Shown here one piece after another: positions 20,133 through 33,764 of a stretch of DNA of 64,000 nt (position 1 is the first letter of the stretch; each line of letters begins with the position of its first letter). Origin of the DNA: Alkalibacterium sp. AK22 (GTDB lineage: Bacteria > Bacillota > Bacilli > Lactobacillales > Carnobacteriaceae_A); the NCBI RefSeq assembly GCF_000585255.1, contig NZ_JANL01000029.1:46782-110781 (forward strand), written 5' to 3'. The notes beneath the pieces are model-generated. The model did not search any database and was not told where the DNA came from. It saw nothing but the letters and a program-made list of their open reading frames with translations. The translations under genes and the position numbers were made by a program.

Positions 20133-21380
20133 ATGAAACGAATAGCAAAGCTGAAATTAACAACAAAGATATTTATCGCCTTAATCATTGGAGTAGTCAT
20201 CGGATTATTTTTGCAGAATGATCCGGATAGGGCAATAATATTCCAACCTTTAGGGGATATCTACATTAACTTGATTAGTCTGATCATGGTGCCGTTAGTG
20301 TTTACGTCATTACTTTTAGGGGTATCTAATGTTACGGATATCAAAAAAGTGGGGAAAATCGGATTAGCCACCGTCGTTTATTTTATGGGAACCACTATAG
20401 TGGCTGTTTTAATTGGACTGCTTATATCCAACGTTATCCAGCCGGGGGCCGGTATGAATTTGGTACCAGAAGCAACCAGTTCTGATGCAGACTTTCCATC
20501 AGTTGTTGATACCATTGTCACTATTTTCCCAGGGAACATAATGGAAGCTTTTCTTGAGGTAGATATGCTTCAAATTATCTTTATCTCGCTTTTGTTAGGT
20601 ATTGGTGTAGTTAGAGTAGGCGAAAAGGGAGAGGCATTCAGAAAAGTGGTGGAGTCTATTTACGAAGTCTCCATCAGTGTCACGCATATTATTATGCAAT
20701 TTACGCCGTTGGGAGTTATTGGATTAATTGTACCCGTTGTTGCAACAAATGGCTTGGAAGTCCTCCTGCCACTTGGTCGAGTGATTTTTGCTTTTTACCT
20801 GGCAGTAGCGCTACACATTGGCATTACTTATTCGTTAACCGTAAAATTCTGGTCTCAATATAAATTGAAAGATTTCTTTAAGGCTATACTCCCAGCACAG
20901 TTAGTAGGTTTTACGACATGCAGCAGTTCTGCAACACTGCCCGTAACTTTGAACTCAATGGAAGAACTGCATATTAATAAAGAAGTATCAGGTTTTGTTC
21001 TTCCACTTGGAGCGACCATCAATATGGATGGTAATGCTCTCTATCAGGGCATTACCGCACTGTTCATCGCTCAAGCTTATGGACTGGAGTTAAGCATTGT
21101 AAGTCAGCTGACGGTAGTAGCTGTAGGGACACTTGCCTCAATAGGGGCAGCGGGCGTACCTGGAGCAGGCATGATTATTTTAAGTATGGTCTTGTCATCA
21201 GTAGGTTTACCACTCGATGGCATTGCCCTAGTAGCTGGGATAGACCGACTGCTTGATATGGGTCGCACCCTGACAAATATCACAGGCGATGCATCCGCAA
21301 CAGTTATCGTCTCACAGTTACTCAACAAAGGTAAGCGGCCGAAAAAAGTCAGAGGCGCACAAACCCAGTCAGTGAACTGA
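20133..21380 (+). CDS. Dicarboxylate/amino acid:cation symporter (DAACS family)
   Basis: Membrane transporter of 415 residues that takes up glutamate, aspartate or C4-dicarboxylates with H+ or Na+. Eight or so transmembrane segments plus two re-entrant loops are expected. The serine-rich HP1 loop is TTCSSSATLPVTLNS (about residues 261-275), the TM7 motif is NMDGNAL, and the HP2 loop is GAAGVPGAGMI. TM8 has the substrate-contact region DRLLDMGRTLTNITGDA. RBS TGGGG is weak. It is monocistronic, followed by a terminator. The exact substrate (GltP/GltT versus other) is not resolved. Confidence 0.93.
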   Translation: MKRIAKLKLTTKIFIALIIGVVIGLFLQNDPDRAIIFQPLGDIYINLISLIMVPLVFTSLLLGVSNVTDIKKVGKIGLATVVYFMGTTIVAVLIGLLISNVIQPGAGMNLVPEATSSDADFPSVVDTIVTIFPGNIMEAFLEVDMLQIIFISLLLGIGVVRVGEKGEAFRKVVESIYEVSISVTHIIMQFTPLGVIGLIVPVVATNGLEVLLPLGRVIFAFYLAVALHIGITYSLTVKFWSQYKLKDFFKAILPAQLVGFTTCSSSATLPVTLNSMEELHINKEVSGFVLPLGATINMDGNALYQGITALFIAQAYGLELSIVSQLTVVAVGTLASIGAAGVPGAGMIILSMVLSSVGLPLDGIALVAGIDRLLDMGRTLTNITGDASATVIVSQLLNKGKRPKKVRGAQTQSVN

Positions 21381-21407
21381 ATTAAATAAATGAAACGGTT
21401 TAGAGTA

Positions 21408-21446
21408 ACTCATGACGCTTAGCTGCTAATCGTCATGAGTTTTTTG
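21408..21446 (+). terminator. Rho-independent terminator after the symporter
   Basis: ACTCATGACG at 21408-21417 and CGTCATGAGT at 21431-21440 form a perfect 10-bp stem followed by TTTTT. Confidence 0.88.
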
Positions 21447-21456
21447 CTTTATAGAG

Positions 21457-21494
21457 AGTAGAGATGACGAATAGCGTTATTCGTCACCTCTACT
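21457..21494. repeat. 16-bp inverted repeat (one mismatch)
   Basis: Arms 21457-21472 (AGTAGAGATGACGAAT) and 21479-21494 (ATTCGTCACCTCTACT) with a 6-base loop and GTTTTA after it. Motifs of the same ACGAATAGCG type recur at about 21519-21535 and 21576-21585. It could be a second terminator or part of a repeat element. Confidence 0.6.
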
Positions 21495-21830
21495 GTTTTA
21501 GCTGGTGTGAATTTATGATGAATAGCGCTTATTCGTTAGAAATAGACGCTGACTAAGTAGAAATACTTAACGAATACACCCGCAATTCCGACTGTGCTTT
21601 CTACTCTGAATAAACCCAAGAGTCTGCCAACTGTAATGAATGAGTAGAATAATAGATAAATGCTTTATTTACTCATAAGGATCAATATACAGTCTAGTCA
21701 CCTATATCCATTCAAGAGTGGAGCCATTTTTTTGGATATAGTGGATATCTATCCTGTACCGCTGTTTACGTGACAAATGTATATTTCAAACAGTAAATAA
21801 TTTGAATAGAAAAACATATACGCATAAAAG

Positions 21831-21872
21831 TTTACTAAATTTATTGAAAACGTTTACTAAAAGAGCTACAAT
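21831..21872 (+). promoter_or_regulatory. galK promoter with two TTTACTAAA boxes and a cre-like site
   Basis: Two identical TTTACTAAA boxes lie at 21831-21839 and 21853-21861, 22 bases apart. The second is between the -35 TTGAAA (21844-21849) and the -10 TACAAT (21867-21872), which are 17 bases apart. The cre-like sequence TGAAAACGTTTACT (21845-21858, one mismatch to the CcpA consensus) overlaps the -35. This predicts repression by the GalR encoded in the cluster and by CcpA. The same layout occurs at lacZ. Confidence 0.75.
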
Positions 21873-21903
21873 GACTCTATACTATATCAATATGGGAGTG
21901 GTA

Positions 21904-23073
21904 ATGGTGGAGAAAAATAAGTTGTATCAATCATTTGAACACGTATTTGGCTACAAGGCAGACAGCATCTTCTTTTCACCGGGTCGGATCAATTTGATTG
22001 GAGAGCATACGGATTACAATGGAGGCAGAGTATTTCCATGCGCCATCACAATGGGGACTTATGGAGTAGTTAAAAAAAGAGCCGATAAAGTGGTGAAGGC
22101 TTACTCGGGTAATTTTCCTGATTTGGGGACGCTGACTTTTTCCCTGGATGATCTAACATTCAAAAAAGAAGACAACTGGACAAATTATTTAAAAGGAATG
22201 ATTAAATACATAAATGAGAGCGAAGGCGGGATTGATCACGGCTTTGACCTTTATGTATATGGGACGATTCCCAACGGATCGTCCCTATCCTCCTCAGCTT
22301 CACTGGAGTTGCTGATTGGGGTAATCGTTAAGGCACTCTTTGACCTGAGGATAGACAGACTGGACTTGGTTAAACTGGGTATGCGCACGGAAAATGAGTT
22401 CATGGGCTTAAATTCAGGCATACTGGACCAGTTTGCGATTGGGATGGCTGAAAAAGGGCACGCCATGCTTCTCGACACGACCACCCTTGAGTATGAGCAA
22501 ATTCCAGTTGACCTGCCGGATCATAAAATTGTAATTATGAACTCCATGACGCGCCGGGAACTGGTAGATTCAGAGTACAATACACGCCGAAAGCAATGTG
22601 AAGCGGCACTGTCCGACCTGCAGAAAGTTGTAAACGTCTCCAGTTTAGGCGAGCTGACGGAAGAACAGTTTGATGCCCACCAACAGGTGATCAGTGATGA
22701 GGTCAATAGAAAACGTGCCCGGCACGCCGTATATGAGAGTGCACGGACACTTCGAGCAACGGAGGCATTAAAGGCTGGGGACTTAAATGCCTTTGGCCAG
22801 TACATGAATGCGTCACATCTCTCCTTGCATGAAGACTACGAGGTAACCGTGAAAGAAACCGATCTGCTGGTGCGCCTGGCTTGGGAGCAAGCCGGGACGG
22901 TCGGAGCTCGAATGACCGGAGGAGGCTTTGGCGGCTGCTGTATTGCCATTGTGGAAAAAGATCAGGTAGAAGCCTTTATTGAACAGGTTGGGACCGACTT
23001 TGAGCAGGCAATCGGGCATCCAGCTGAATTTTATATTGCCGAAACAGAAAACGGAACAAAGGAATGGGTGTAG
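21904..23073 (+). CDS. galK: Galactokinase
   Basis: GHMP-family kinase, 389 residues, phosphorylating galactose at C1 in the Leloir pathway. Signature GRINLIGEHTDYNGG lies near the N-terminus, the ATP loop PNGSSLSSSASLE in the middle, and GARMTGGGFGGC near the C-terminus. ATG 21904 is chosen because GGGAGTG precedes it and the length matches the family; the frame extends 34 codons upstream to 21802, but that would place the start before the promoter's -10 box. galT follows after one base, so the two are translated together. Confidence 0.96.
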   Translation: MVEKNKLYQSFEHVFGYKADSIFFSPGRINLIGEHTDYNGGRVFPCAITMGTYGVVKKRADKVVKAYSGNFPDLGTLTFSLDDLTFKKEDNWTNYLKGMIKYINESEGGIDHGFDLYVYGTIPNGSSLSSSASLELLIGVIVKALFDLRIDRLDLVKLGMRTENEFMGLNSGILDQFAIGMAEKGHAMLLDTTTLEYEQIPVDLPDHKIVIMNSMTRRELVDSEYNTRRKQCEAALSDLQKVVNVSSLGELTEEQFDAHQQVISDEVNRKRARHAVYESARTLRATEALKAGDLNAFGQYMNASHLSLHEDYEVTVKETDLLVRLAWEQAGTVGARMTGGGFGGCCIAIVEKDQVEAFIEQVGTDFEQAIGHPAEFYIAETENGTKEWV

Positions 23074-23074
23074 G

Positions 23075-24583
23075 ATGAGTAAAGACAACCAGCAGCGAGA
23101 CATCAGTCAAGTGATTGTAGACTTTATTGAGTGCCATATTAAAGAAGGACTGATTCATCCGCTCAATAAACACTACGCGACCAATCAACTCCTGGCTGTT
23201 TTAAATAAGACAGATATGGAAGTAGTGAGCCCCTCCAAAGCATTGCGTCCGCCTTTAGCACTTTTAGACCAGATGGTTGACTATGCCGTACACGCAAAGG
23301 TAATCGATGATTCTGTTTCAGCCCGAGATGTTCTAGAAGCTAAACTGATGGATAGTATGACACCCAGTCCCTATGAAGTGAACCGGCAGTTTTGGGAGGC
23401 TTACCAGACGTCACCATACAAGGCGACAGACTTATTTTACACTCTGTCCAAGCAAACGAATTATATAAAAACGAGAGAAATCTCTAAAAATATCGCATAC
23501 CTCTATCCCTCAGACTATGGGGATTTACAAATAACCATCAACTTATCCAAGCCGGAAAAAAATCCGAAAGAGATTGCCCAGGCTAAGCGCACTAAGCAGT
23601 CCAATTATCCTCTGTGTGTGTTGTGCATGGAAAACGAAGGCTACGAAGGACACCTGTCGCATCCGGGGCGGACCAACCACCGGATTGTGCGTATGAAAGT
23701 CAGCGGGGAAGAGTGGGGCTTTCAGTACTCGCCTTACTCTTACTACAATGAACATGCGATCTTCTTGTCGGGGAAGCACCGGGAAATGAAAGTCGACCTG
23801 CAGGCGATTCAAAACCTGCTGGATATTCTGGTGACGTTACCGCATTACTTTGTGGGCTCCAATGCCGACCTGCCCATTGTGGGCGGCTCTATCTTGTCTC
23901 ACGATCACTATCAAGGCGGACGCCATACCTTCCCTCTGGATTTAGCCGAAAAAGAGTGCACCTTCCAATTAGATGGCTTGCCTGAGGTCGAAGCCAGCCT
24001 AATGAAATGGCCAATGTCTGTTATACGAATCAGCAGTGAACATAAAGAAGCTTTAGTGGAAGCGGCAGACAGAGTCATGACCAAGTGGAAAACCTATACT
24101 GACCAATCAGTAGGCATTTATGCTGAAAGTGAAGGTATCCCGCATAATGCTATAACACCGATTGCCCGAAGAAGAGGAGATGCTTTTGAAATCGACATGG
24201 TCCTGCGCAATAACCGGACGTCACCAAAGTATCCGGATGGCATCTTCCATCCCCATCCATCTGTTCAGCATATTAAAAAAGAAAACATCGGGCTGATCGA
24301 AGTGATGGGCCTGGCGATTTTACCTCCTCGCTTAAAGGAAGAACTGGAAGTCATCAAAGCCTTTCTCCTGGACCGGGAGTCTCACGTAGCCCCTTATCAC
24401 CAGGAGTGGGCGAATGAACTCAAAGCCATGAACACAGTGTCAGAAGAAAATGTGTCTCAAGTCGTGGATGAAGCGGTCGGTTCAGTATTTCTGAAGGTAC
24501 TGGAGCACGCAGGGGTGTTCAAAAGAGATGCTGAAGGCAAAAAAGCTTTCAGGCGCTTTGCTGAGTATGTAAAGCAGGCTTAG
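23075..24583 (+). CDS. galT: UDP-glucose-hexose-1-phosphate uridylyltransferase, class II
   Basis: Class II GalT, 502 residues, the form typical of Firmicutes. It exchanges galactose-1-phosphate with UDP-glucose to give glucose-1-phosphate and UDP-galactose. The catalytic His region is SILSHDHYQGG. Other family blocks include LCVLCMENEGYEG and the C-terminal HPHPSVQHIKKENIGLIEVM. ATG 23075 is used because it sits one base after galK and gives the normal MSKDNQ-type start; the frame stays open upstream inside galK. Upstream ribosome binding probably depends on translation of galK. Confidence 0.95.
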   Translation: MSKDNQQRDISQVIVDFIECHIKEGLIHPLNKHYATNQLLAVLNKTDMEVVSPSKALRPPLALLDQMVDYAVHAKVIDDSVSARDVLEAKLMDSMTPSPYEVNRQFWEAYQTSPYKATDLFYTLSKQTNYIKTREISKNIAYLYPSDYGDLQITINLSKPEKNPKEIAQAKRTKQSNYPLCVLCMENEGYEGHLSHPGRTNHRIVRMKVSGEEWGFQYSPYSYYNEHAIFLSGKHREMKVDLQAIQNLLDILVTLPHYFVGSNADLPIVGGSILSHDHYQGGRHTFPLDLAEKECTFQLDGLPEVEASLMKWPMSVIRISSEHKEALVEAADRVMTKWKTYTDQSVGIYAESEGIPHNAITPIARRRGDAFEIDMVLRNNRTSPKYPDGIFHPHPSVQHIKKENIGLIEVMGLAILPPRLKEELEVIKAFLLDRESHVAPYHQEWANELKAMNTVSEENVSQVVDEAVGSVFLKVLEHAGVFKRDAEGKKAFRRFAEYVKQA

Positions 24584-24630
24584 CGGACCATTAAAATCAG
24601 CGCGTCAAACAGAAAGGAGTCTGTACACAT

Positions 24631-25683
24631 ATGGATGTGACAAAAAAAGTATTTGGCTATCTAGAGGGTCAGGAAGTAAGGGAGTATACGCTGACCAATT
24701 CTCAAGGGGTGTCGCTGAGTGCCCTGTCTTATGGGGCCATTGTGACACAAATCATGACTCCGGATAAGGACGGCAAGCAAGCCAACATCACTTTAAATGT
24801 CGACTCGCTCAGTGATATGGTGGACCATCGGCCTTTTTATGGAGCCGTGATTGGCCGAGTAGCGGGGCGCATTGCTGAAGGTCAGTACAGCATCGATGGC
24901 CAACCCTATTCCCTGCCTCAAAATGAGGGAAAAAGTACGCTGCATGGCGGCTTTGAAGGTTTGGATAGAAAAATATGGGCTGTACAAACGGTGCAGAATG
25001 AAGAGGCAGCCAGCTTAATTTTTGAGTACACCAGTCCTGAGGGTGAAAGTGGCTTTTCGGGCACAGTGAAGATTCAAGTGACCTATACGCTGACGGAGGC
25101 GAACGAGTGGATCATCGACTACCGGGCAACAACCGACAAGCCAACGCTCTTCAACCCGACCAATCATGTGTACTTCAATTTAACCGGTGATGTGAGAACG
25201 TCGATACTGGACCATGAGCTGCAGCTGAACAGTCCGTATTTTGTTCCTTTGAATGACCAGAATATCCCTCTAGGTGAGTGGGTGAAAAGTCAAGGAACGC
25301 CCTTTGATTTCAGTCAGTCTAAACCACTCAAGGAAGCGGTAGGGTCTGACGACGAGCAGATAAAGGCAAGAAGCGGCTTAGATCATCCCTTTGTCCTGAA
25401 CTCAGGCGGCCAGGGTCATCAAGGCAAACTGTTTGACCCGGTGTCAGGACGAACAGTGACCTTCACAACAGACCGTAACAGCGTGGTTATCTTTACGCAT
25501 AACGCAGAGGTAGACGATTTTACTCTTTTCAATGAGCCGGTCAGACAATATGCGGGCATTGCCCTGGAAACCCAAACCTTACCGGATGCAGTCAATCAGG
25601 AAGGCTTTGGCGATACTGTAATCAGGCCAGGTCAGGACTTTACATCACGCACCCTTTACTCTTTCAGCTGTGAGTCACACTAA
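24631..25683 (+). CDS. galM: Aldose 1-epimerase (mutarotase)
   Basis: GalM, 350 residues. It interconverts beta- and alpha-galactose before GalK. The substrate His regions are RVAGRIAEGQY with STLHGG, and NPTNHVYFNL (catalytic His). The catalytic Glu lies in LETQTLPDA near the C-terminus. RBS AAAGGAG precedes the ATG by nine bases. It sits 47 bases after galT and 25 before galR, in the same operon. Confidence 0.95.
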   Translation: MDVTKKVFGYLEGQEVREYTLTNSQGVSLSALSYGAIVTQIMTPDKDGKQANITLNVDSLSDMVDHRPFYGAVIGRVAGRIAEGQYSIDGQPYSLPQNEGKSTLHGGFEGLDRKIWAVQTVQNEEAASLIFEYTSPEGESGFSGTVKIQVTYTLTEANEWIIDYRATTDKPTLFNPTNHVYFNLTGDVRTSILDHELQLNSPYFVPLNDQNIPLGEWVKSQGTPFDFSQSKPLKEAVGSDDEQIKARSGLDHPFVLNSGGQGHQGKLFDPVSGRTVTFTTDRNSVVIFTHNAEVDDFTLFNEPVRQYAGIALETQTLPDAVNQEGFGDTVIRPGQDFTSRTLYSFSCESH

Positions 25684-25702
25684 TTTATAGAAAGTAAGGT
25701 GA

Positions 25703-26698
<996 letters not shown>

Positions 26699-26868
26699 TA
26701 AGTGAACAGGAGCGGCATCTACAAGTAAAAGTCCAGAAAATTGTCTTATTCCCTAAATTAGGGTCTCTCCTTACAGATGTTAAAAAATAAAGTGAACGTT
26801 ACAGTTCTATTCGAGTGCACACACAAGGCACTCGCCTGAAGGGGTAAAAAAGCAAGCAGGAGGTCATC

Positions 26869-29109
26869 ATGACTATTGTATATAACGAACAGTCCAGCAG
26901 TTTTCACTTATACAACACAAAGGTCAGTTATCAGCTAGCAATTGTAAACAGCAAATATATCTCGCACGTATACTGGGGGAAGACGGTGGGCAATACCCAC
27001 ACAGACAGTGATTTCCCCATGTGGGACCGCTCTTTTTCACCTAATCCCAGCGGCTCAGCTGACCGCAATTTTTCCCTTAATACTCTGCCCCAGGAGTATC
27101 CTGGACATAACAATGGAGACTACCGGGAGTCTGCTTTTGCTGTGACCTGCGCAGACGGCACCTTTTCAACGCAATTTGAATACGACTCTTATGCAATCAA
27201 AGAAGGGAAAGCCGCATTAAAGGGACTTCCCCATACGTATGCCTCCAAAGACCAGGAGGCACAGATGCTGACTATTCAGCTGAAAGACAAGCTAAAGGGT
27301 CTCAAGCTCGAACTGATGTACACGATTTTTGAAGACTACCCGATCATTACCCGCTCGGTAAAACTCAGCAATGAAGGAAGCGAGCCTGTGGAGATAAACA
27401 AACTGCTCAGTGCCTCCATTGATTATGATCATGCTGATTTTGATTTGATCCAATTACCCGGTGGCTGGGGTCGGGAACGCGATATCGTGAGACACCCCGT
27501 ACACCGTGGCGTCCATAAAATAGATTCCAAAAGAGGGACAACCAGCCATACCTATCAGCCCTTTTTAGCCTTGTGTGATCCTAAGGCCACAGAACACACT
27601 GGGGACATTTACGGCATGCACTTTGTTTACTCAGGGGAATTTATGGCGAATGTTGAGGTTACAGAATATAACCATACACGCATACAGATGGGGATCAGTC
27701 CGGAATACTTTAACTGGACACTTCAGCCGGATGAGGGATTTCAAGCACCGGAAGTGGTTATGTCTTATTCACCTGACGGGCTCAATGAGTTTTCACAAAG
27801 CCTGCATCGCTTCTACCAGAAACACCTGATCAGAGGTCAGCATCAGTTTAAGGAACGTCCAGTATTAATGAACAACTGGGAAGGAACCTATTTCGATTTT
27901 TCAGAGGAAAAGATTCTGGATATGGCCGATCAAGCCGTTCAATTGGGTATCGAATTGTTTGTACTGGATGATGGCTGGTTCGGCAAGCGGAATGACGACC
28001 GCTCGTCTCTAGGTGACTGGACTATTCATAGAGAAAAATTGCCGAATGGCCTGAAGTCTCTTGCTGAAAAAATTAAGGCCAAAGGATTAAAATTTGGCTT
28101 ATGGTTTGAACCGGAAATGATTTCAGAAGACAGTGAGTTGTACCGTGCCCACCCTGACTGGGTACTCAAAGCGGTCCATCGTGAAGCCTCTGTAGGACGA
28201 GATCAATACATCCTGGACTATACAAGAAAAGAAGTCAGAGAAAATATAATCAACCAAATCAAAGCGGTTTTGGATACGGTACCCATTGACTACATTAAAT
28301 GGGATTTTAATCGGAACATGACTGAAATTGGATCTCAGGATCCTTCAATCAGTGATGGTACTGTCACGCACCGTTATATGTTAGGGCTATATGAAGTCAT
28401 GGAGACCTTAACGACTGCTTACCCTCATATATTGTGGGAAAGTTGCTCGGGCGGTGGAGGACGATATGATCCGGGCATGCTTCACTATATGCCTCAGACA
28501 TGGACATCGGACAACACCGATGCTGTTGCCCGTCTGGAAATTCAAACGGGGACCAGCCTGGTTTTCCCCATCAGCTCCATGGGCAGTCATGTGTCTTCGG
28601 TACCGAATCACCAAGTCAATCGAACAACCTCTTTAAAAATGAGAGGGGACGTCGCTAGTGCTGGGAATTTAGGCTATGAGCTGGATCCGACTGTTTTGAC
28701 AGCTGACGAAAGCCGTATCGTGAAAAAGCAAATCGACTTTTACAAAAACCACCGTCAGCTTATTCAGTATGGCCTCTTTTACAGGCTGAAATCACCTTTT
28801 GAAGGGAATAATGAAGTCGCTTGGATGTTTGTCGACGAAAACCAGACGGAAGCCTTGTTCTTCTATTACCTTATTTTGGATAAAACCAATACGTTACGGC
28901 CAAGAGTCACCTTAACTGGTCTGGATCCCCATCGACGTTACACAGTAAAAGAGAAAGGTGAATCTGAACCGAAAGTCTATTACGGCAGTGAGCTGATGTA
29001 TAAAGGTCTGTTTGTGCAGCCGCCTCTTGCGGAATCAGAGACTCAGTCCAGCTATCAGATCAATGGCGACTTTAGAAGTGTGTGTGTCCAGATAAAAGCC
29101 GTAGACTGA
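26869..29109 (+). CDS. Alpha-galactosidase, GH36
   Basis: GH36 alpha-galactosidase of 746 residues, the size of tetrameric bacterial enzymes, releasing galactose from melibiose, raffinose and similar sugars. The nucleophile is D479 in YIKWDFNRNM and the acid/base is D548 in TSDNTDAVAR. Also visible are FVLDDGWFGKRNDD and the C-rich CSGGGGRYDPGM. No signal peptide, so it acts in the cytoplasm on imported sugar. RBS AGGAGG at ten bases. It lies 170 bases after galR, where no clear promoter or GalR box is seen, so it may be read through from galK. Confidence 0.95.
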   Translation: MTIVYNEQSSSFHLYNTKVSYQLAIVNSKYISHVYWGKTVGNTHTDSDFPMWDRSFSPNPSGSADRNFSLNTLPQEYPGHNNGDYRESAFAVTCADGTFSTQFEYDSYAIKEGKAALKGLPHTYASKDQEAQMLTIQLKDKLKGLKLELMYTIFEDYPIITRSVKLSNEGSEPVEINKLLSASIDYDHADFDLIQLPGGWGRERDIVRHPVHRGVHKIDSKRGTTSHTYQPFLALCDPKATEHTGDIYGMHFVYSGEFMANVEVTEYNHTRIQMGISPEYFNWTLQPDEGFQAPEVVMSYSPDGLNEFSQSLHRFYQKHLIRGQHQFKERPVLMNNWEGTYFDFSEEKILDMADQAVQLGIELFVLDDGWFGKRNDDRSSLGDWTIHREKLPNGLKSLAEKIKAKGLKFGLWFEPEMISEDSELYRAHPDWVLKAVHREASVGRDQYILDYTRKEVRENIINQIKAVLDTVPIDYIKWDFNRNMTEIGSQDPSISDGTVTHRYMLGLYEVMETLTTAYPHILWESCSGGGGRYDPGMLHYMPQTWTSDNTDAVARLEIQTGTSLVFPISSMGSHVSSVPNHQVNRTTSLKMRGDVASAGNLGYELDPTVLTADESRIVKKQIDFYKNHRQLIQYGLFYRLKSPFEGNNEVAWMFVDENQTEALFFYYLILDKTNTLRPRVTLTGLDPHRRYTVKEKGESEPKVYYGSELMYKGLFVQPPLAESETQSSYQINGDFRSVCVQIKAVD

Positions 29110-29136
29110 ACACAGTGGAGTAAGCTGAGAAGATGT

Positions 29137-32342
<3,206 letters not shown>

Positions 32343-32378
32343 CGATTGGCTAAAAAAAAGAAAAGTGGAGGGTTTACA

Positions 32379-33692
32379 ATGATGAACAAAAAAGGGTACC
32401 TAGCTTTAAGTGCAACAGCGTTACTTCTATTGGCAGCATGCGGCAATGGAGAGGATAACGGAGCGGCCTCTGAAGGAGATGACTTTGAAGGAATCACTGA
32501 TGATCCAACAGAACTCACAGCCTGGATGTGGGACCCTAACTTTAACGTTGCGGCCTTTGAAATGGCCGAAGAGCGTTTTCAGGAAAATAATCCTGACTTT
32601 AGTCTAAATATTGTTGAAAACTCTCAGGCGGATGTTATCCAGAGACTGAACACGAGTTTAAGCTCCGGCGTCGAGACCGGTCTACCTAATATCGTACTCA
32701 TTGAAGATTACCGTGCACCAAGTTTCTTGACTGCTTATGAAGGATCGTTTTATTCATTAGGTGATTATTTTGAAACCTCTGACTTTGCAGATTATAAAAT
32801 AGCCGCAGGTACACACAATGATAATGTGTATAATGTTCCTTTTGATACAGGAGTGACTGGCTTATTTGTTCGAACGGATTACCTGGAGGAAGCGGGCTAC
32901 TCCCTCGATGATCTTCAAGATATCACGTGGGAAGAATATATTGAAATTGGTAAGTCGGTCTATGAACAGACAGGTGTCAGCTGGATTACGAATGACAACG
33001 GAGACTTAGGTTTGATGCGTATCATGATGCACTCTTCAGGTGTATGGTGGACAGATGAAGAAGACGGTGTGACTCCATTCATCGAAGGCAACGAGCCTTT
33101 GAGGCTAGCTTTTGAAAACTATAAAGAAATGGTGGATGCGGGGATCGTTAATATCCATAACGATTGGGATCAATTTATCCAAACATTTAACAATGGGGAC
33201 GTTGTGACTGTTCCGACAGGTAACTGGATTAATGCGTCCATTATGCAGGCAGAAGATCAGGCCGGCAACTGGGGAGTAGCGCCTATCCCTAGACAAAGTG
33301 TTGAAGGATCAGTGAATGCTTCCAACTTAGGTGGTTCTTCTATATATGTGCTTAACGTAGAAGGCAATGAACTGGCTGCAGAATTCTTGGCAGCGACTTT
33401 CGGCTCGGATGCTGAATTTTATCAAGACTTATTGGTAGATATTGGGGCTATGGGTGCCTTTGCACCAGCATCTGATGGAGAAGCTTTTGAAGTAGAGGTG
33501 GATTTCTATGGTGGGCAGCAGATTTTCCAGGATTTAGCTCAATGGACTCAAGAGATACCTGAGGTTGCCTTTGGCCAAAGAACATATGAAATTGAGGACA
33601 TCTTGTCTGTAGCACTTCAAGACTTCCTTGGTGGAGCTGATTTAGATGAAGTCCTTCAAAATGCACAGAGCCAAGCAGAGCTAGCCATGTAA
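32379..33692 (+). CDS. Sugar ABC transporter substrate-binding lipoprotein
   Basis: Family 1 extracellular solute-binding protein of 437 residues, anchored to the membrane by a lipobox LLLLAACGNG. Start ATG at 32379 follows GGAGGG; a TTG at 32346 opens the same frame but has no site. The mature protein has typical features such as LTAWMWDPNFN and the ligand-region VTVPTGNWINAS. It is cotranscribed with lacZ, 36 bases away, so the ligand is probably a galactoside (lactose or raffinose-type), by context. An ATPase gene is missing, as is usual when a shared MsmK-type ATPase serves several importers. Confidence 0.9.
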   Translation: MMNKKGYLALSATALLLLAACGNGEDNGAASEGDDFEGITDDPTELTAWMWDPNFNVAAFEMAEERFQENNPDFSLNIVENSQADVIQRLNTSLSSGVETGLPNIVLIEDYRAPSFLTAYEGSFYSLGDYFETSDFADYKIAAGTHNDNVYNVPFDTGVTGLFVRTDYLEEAGYSLDDLQDITWEEYIEIGKSVYEQTGVSWITNDNGDLGLMRIMMHSSGVWWTDEEDGVTPFIEGNEPLRLAFENYKEMVDAGIVNIHNDWDQFIQTFNNGDVVTVPTGNWINASIMQAEDQAGNWGVAPIPRQSVEGSVNASNLGGSSIYVLNVEGNELAAEFLAATFGSDAEFYQDLLVDIGAMGAFAPASDGEAFEVEVDFYGGQQIFQDLAQWTQEIPEVAFGQRTYEIEDILSVALQDFLGGADLDEVLQNAQSQAELAM

Positions 33693-33705
33693 AAAGCAAC
33701 TTGAT

Positions 33706-33740
33706 AGGGGCTCTTTCAATAAACAATTGAGAGAGTCTCT
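33706..33740 (+). promoter_or_regulatory. Intercistronic hairpin between binding protein and permease genes
   Basis: A 15-bp stem (three to four G-U pairs), arms 33706-33720 and 33726-33740, loop of five bases, with no T tract. Such hairpins after binding-protein genes commonly stabilise the upstream message or reduce downstream expression; that function is inferred. Confidence 0.6.
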
Positions 33741-33764
33741 GTTACATAAAAGGGGGAAATACTT

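Larger units (their letters stand above)
21381..21903. other. Intergenic region with stacked inverted repeats and the galK promoter
   Basis: Contains the symporter terminator, a second 16-bp hairpin (21457-21494), several ACGAATA/TATTCGT motifs arranged as inverted repeats to about 21580, and the galK promoter/operator from 21831. No coding frame of note. Confidence 0.6.

Noticed and set aside
21576..21585. AACGAATA as a competence cin-box
   Set aside because: It is one base off the TACGAATA consensus, lies in a repeat cluster, and the nearest downstream gene is galK with its own promoter.
26779..26800. GTGAACGTTAC as a cre site before the alpha-galactosidase
   Set aside because: Centring on CG gives three or more mismatches to the cre consensus, and no GalR-type box is nearby.
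32346..32378. Upstream TTG start of the sugar-binding protein
   Set aside because: It would put 11 Lys-rich residues before the signal peptide; the ATG at 32379 has GGAGGG in front.
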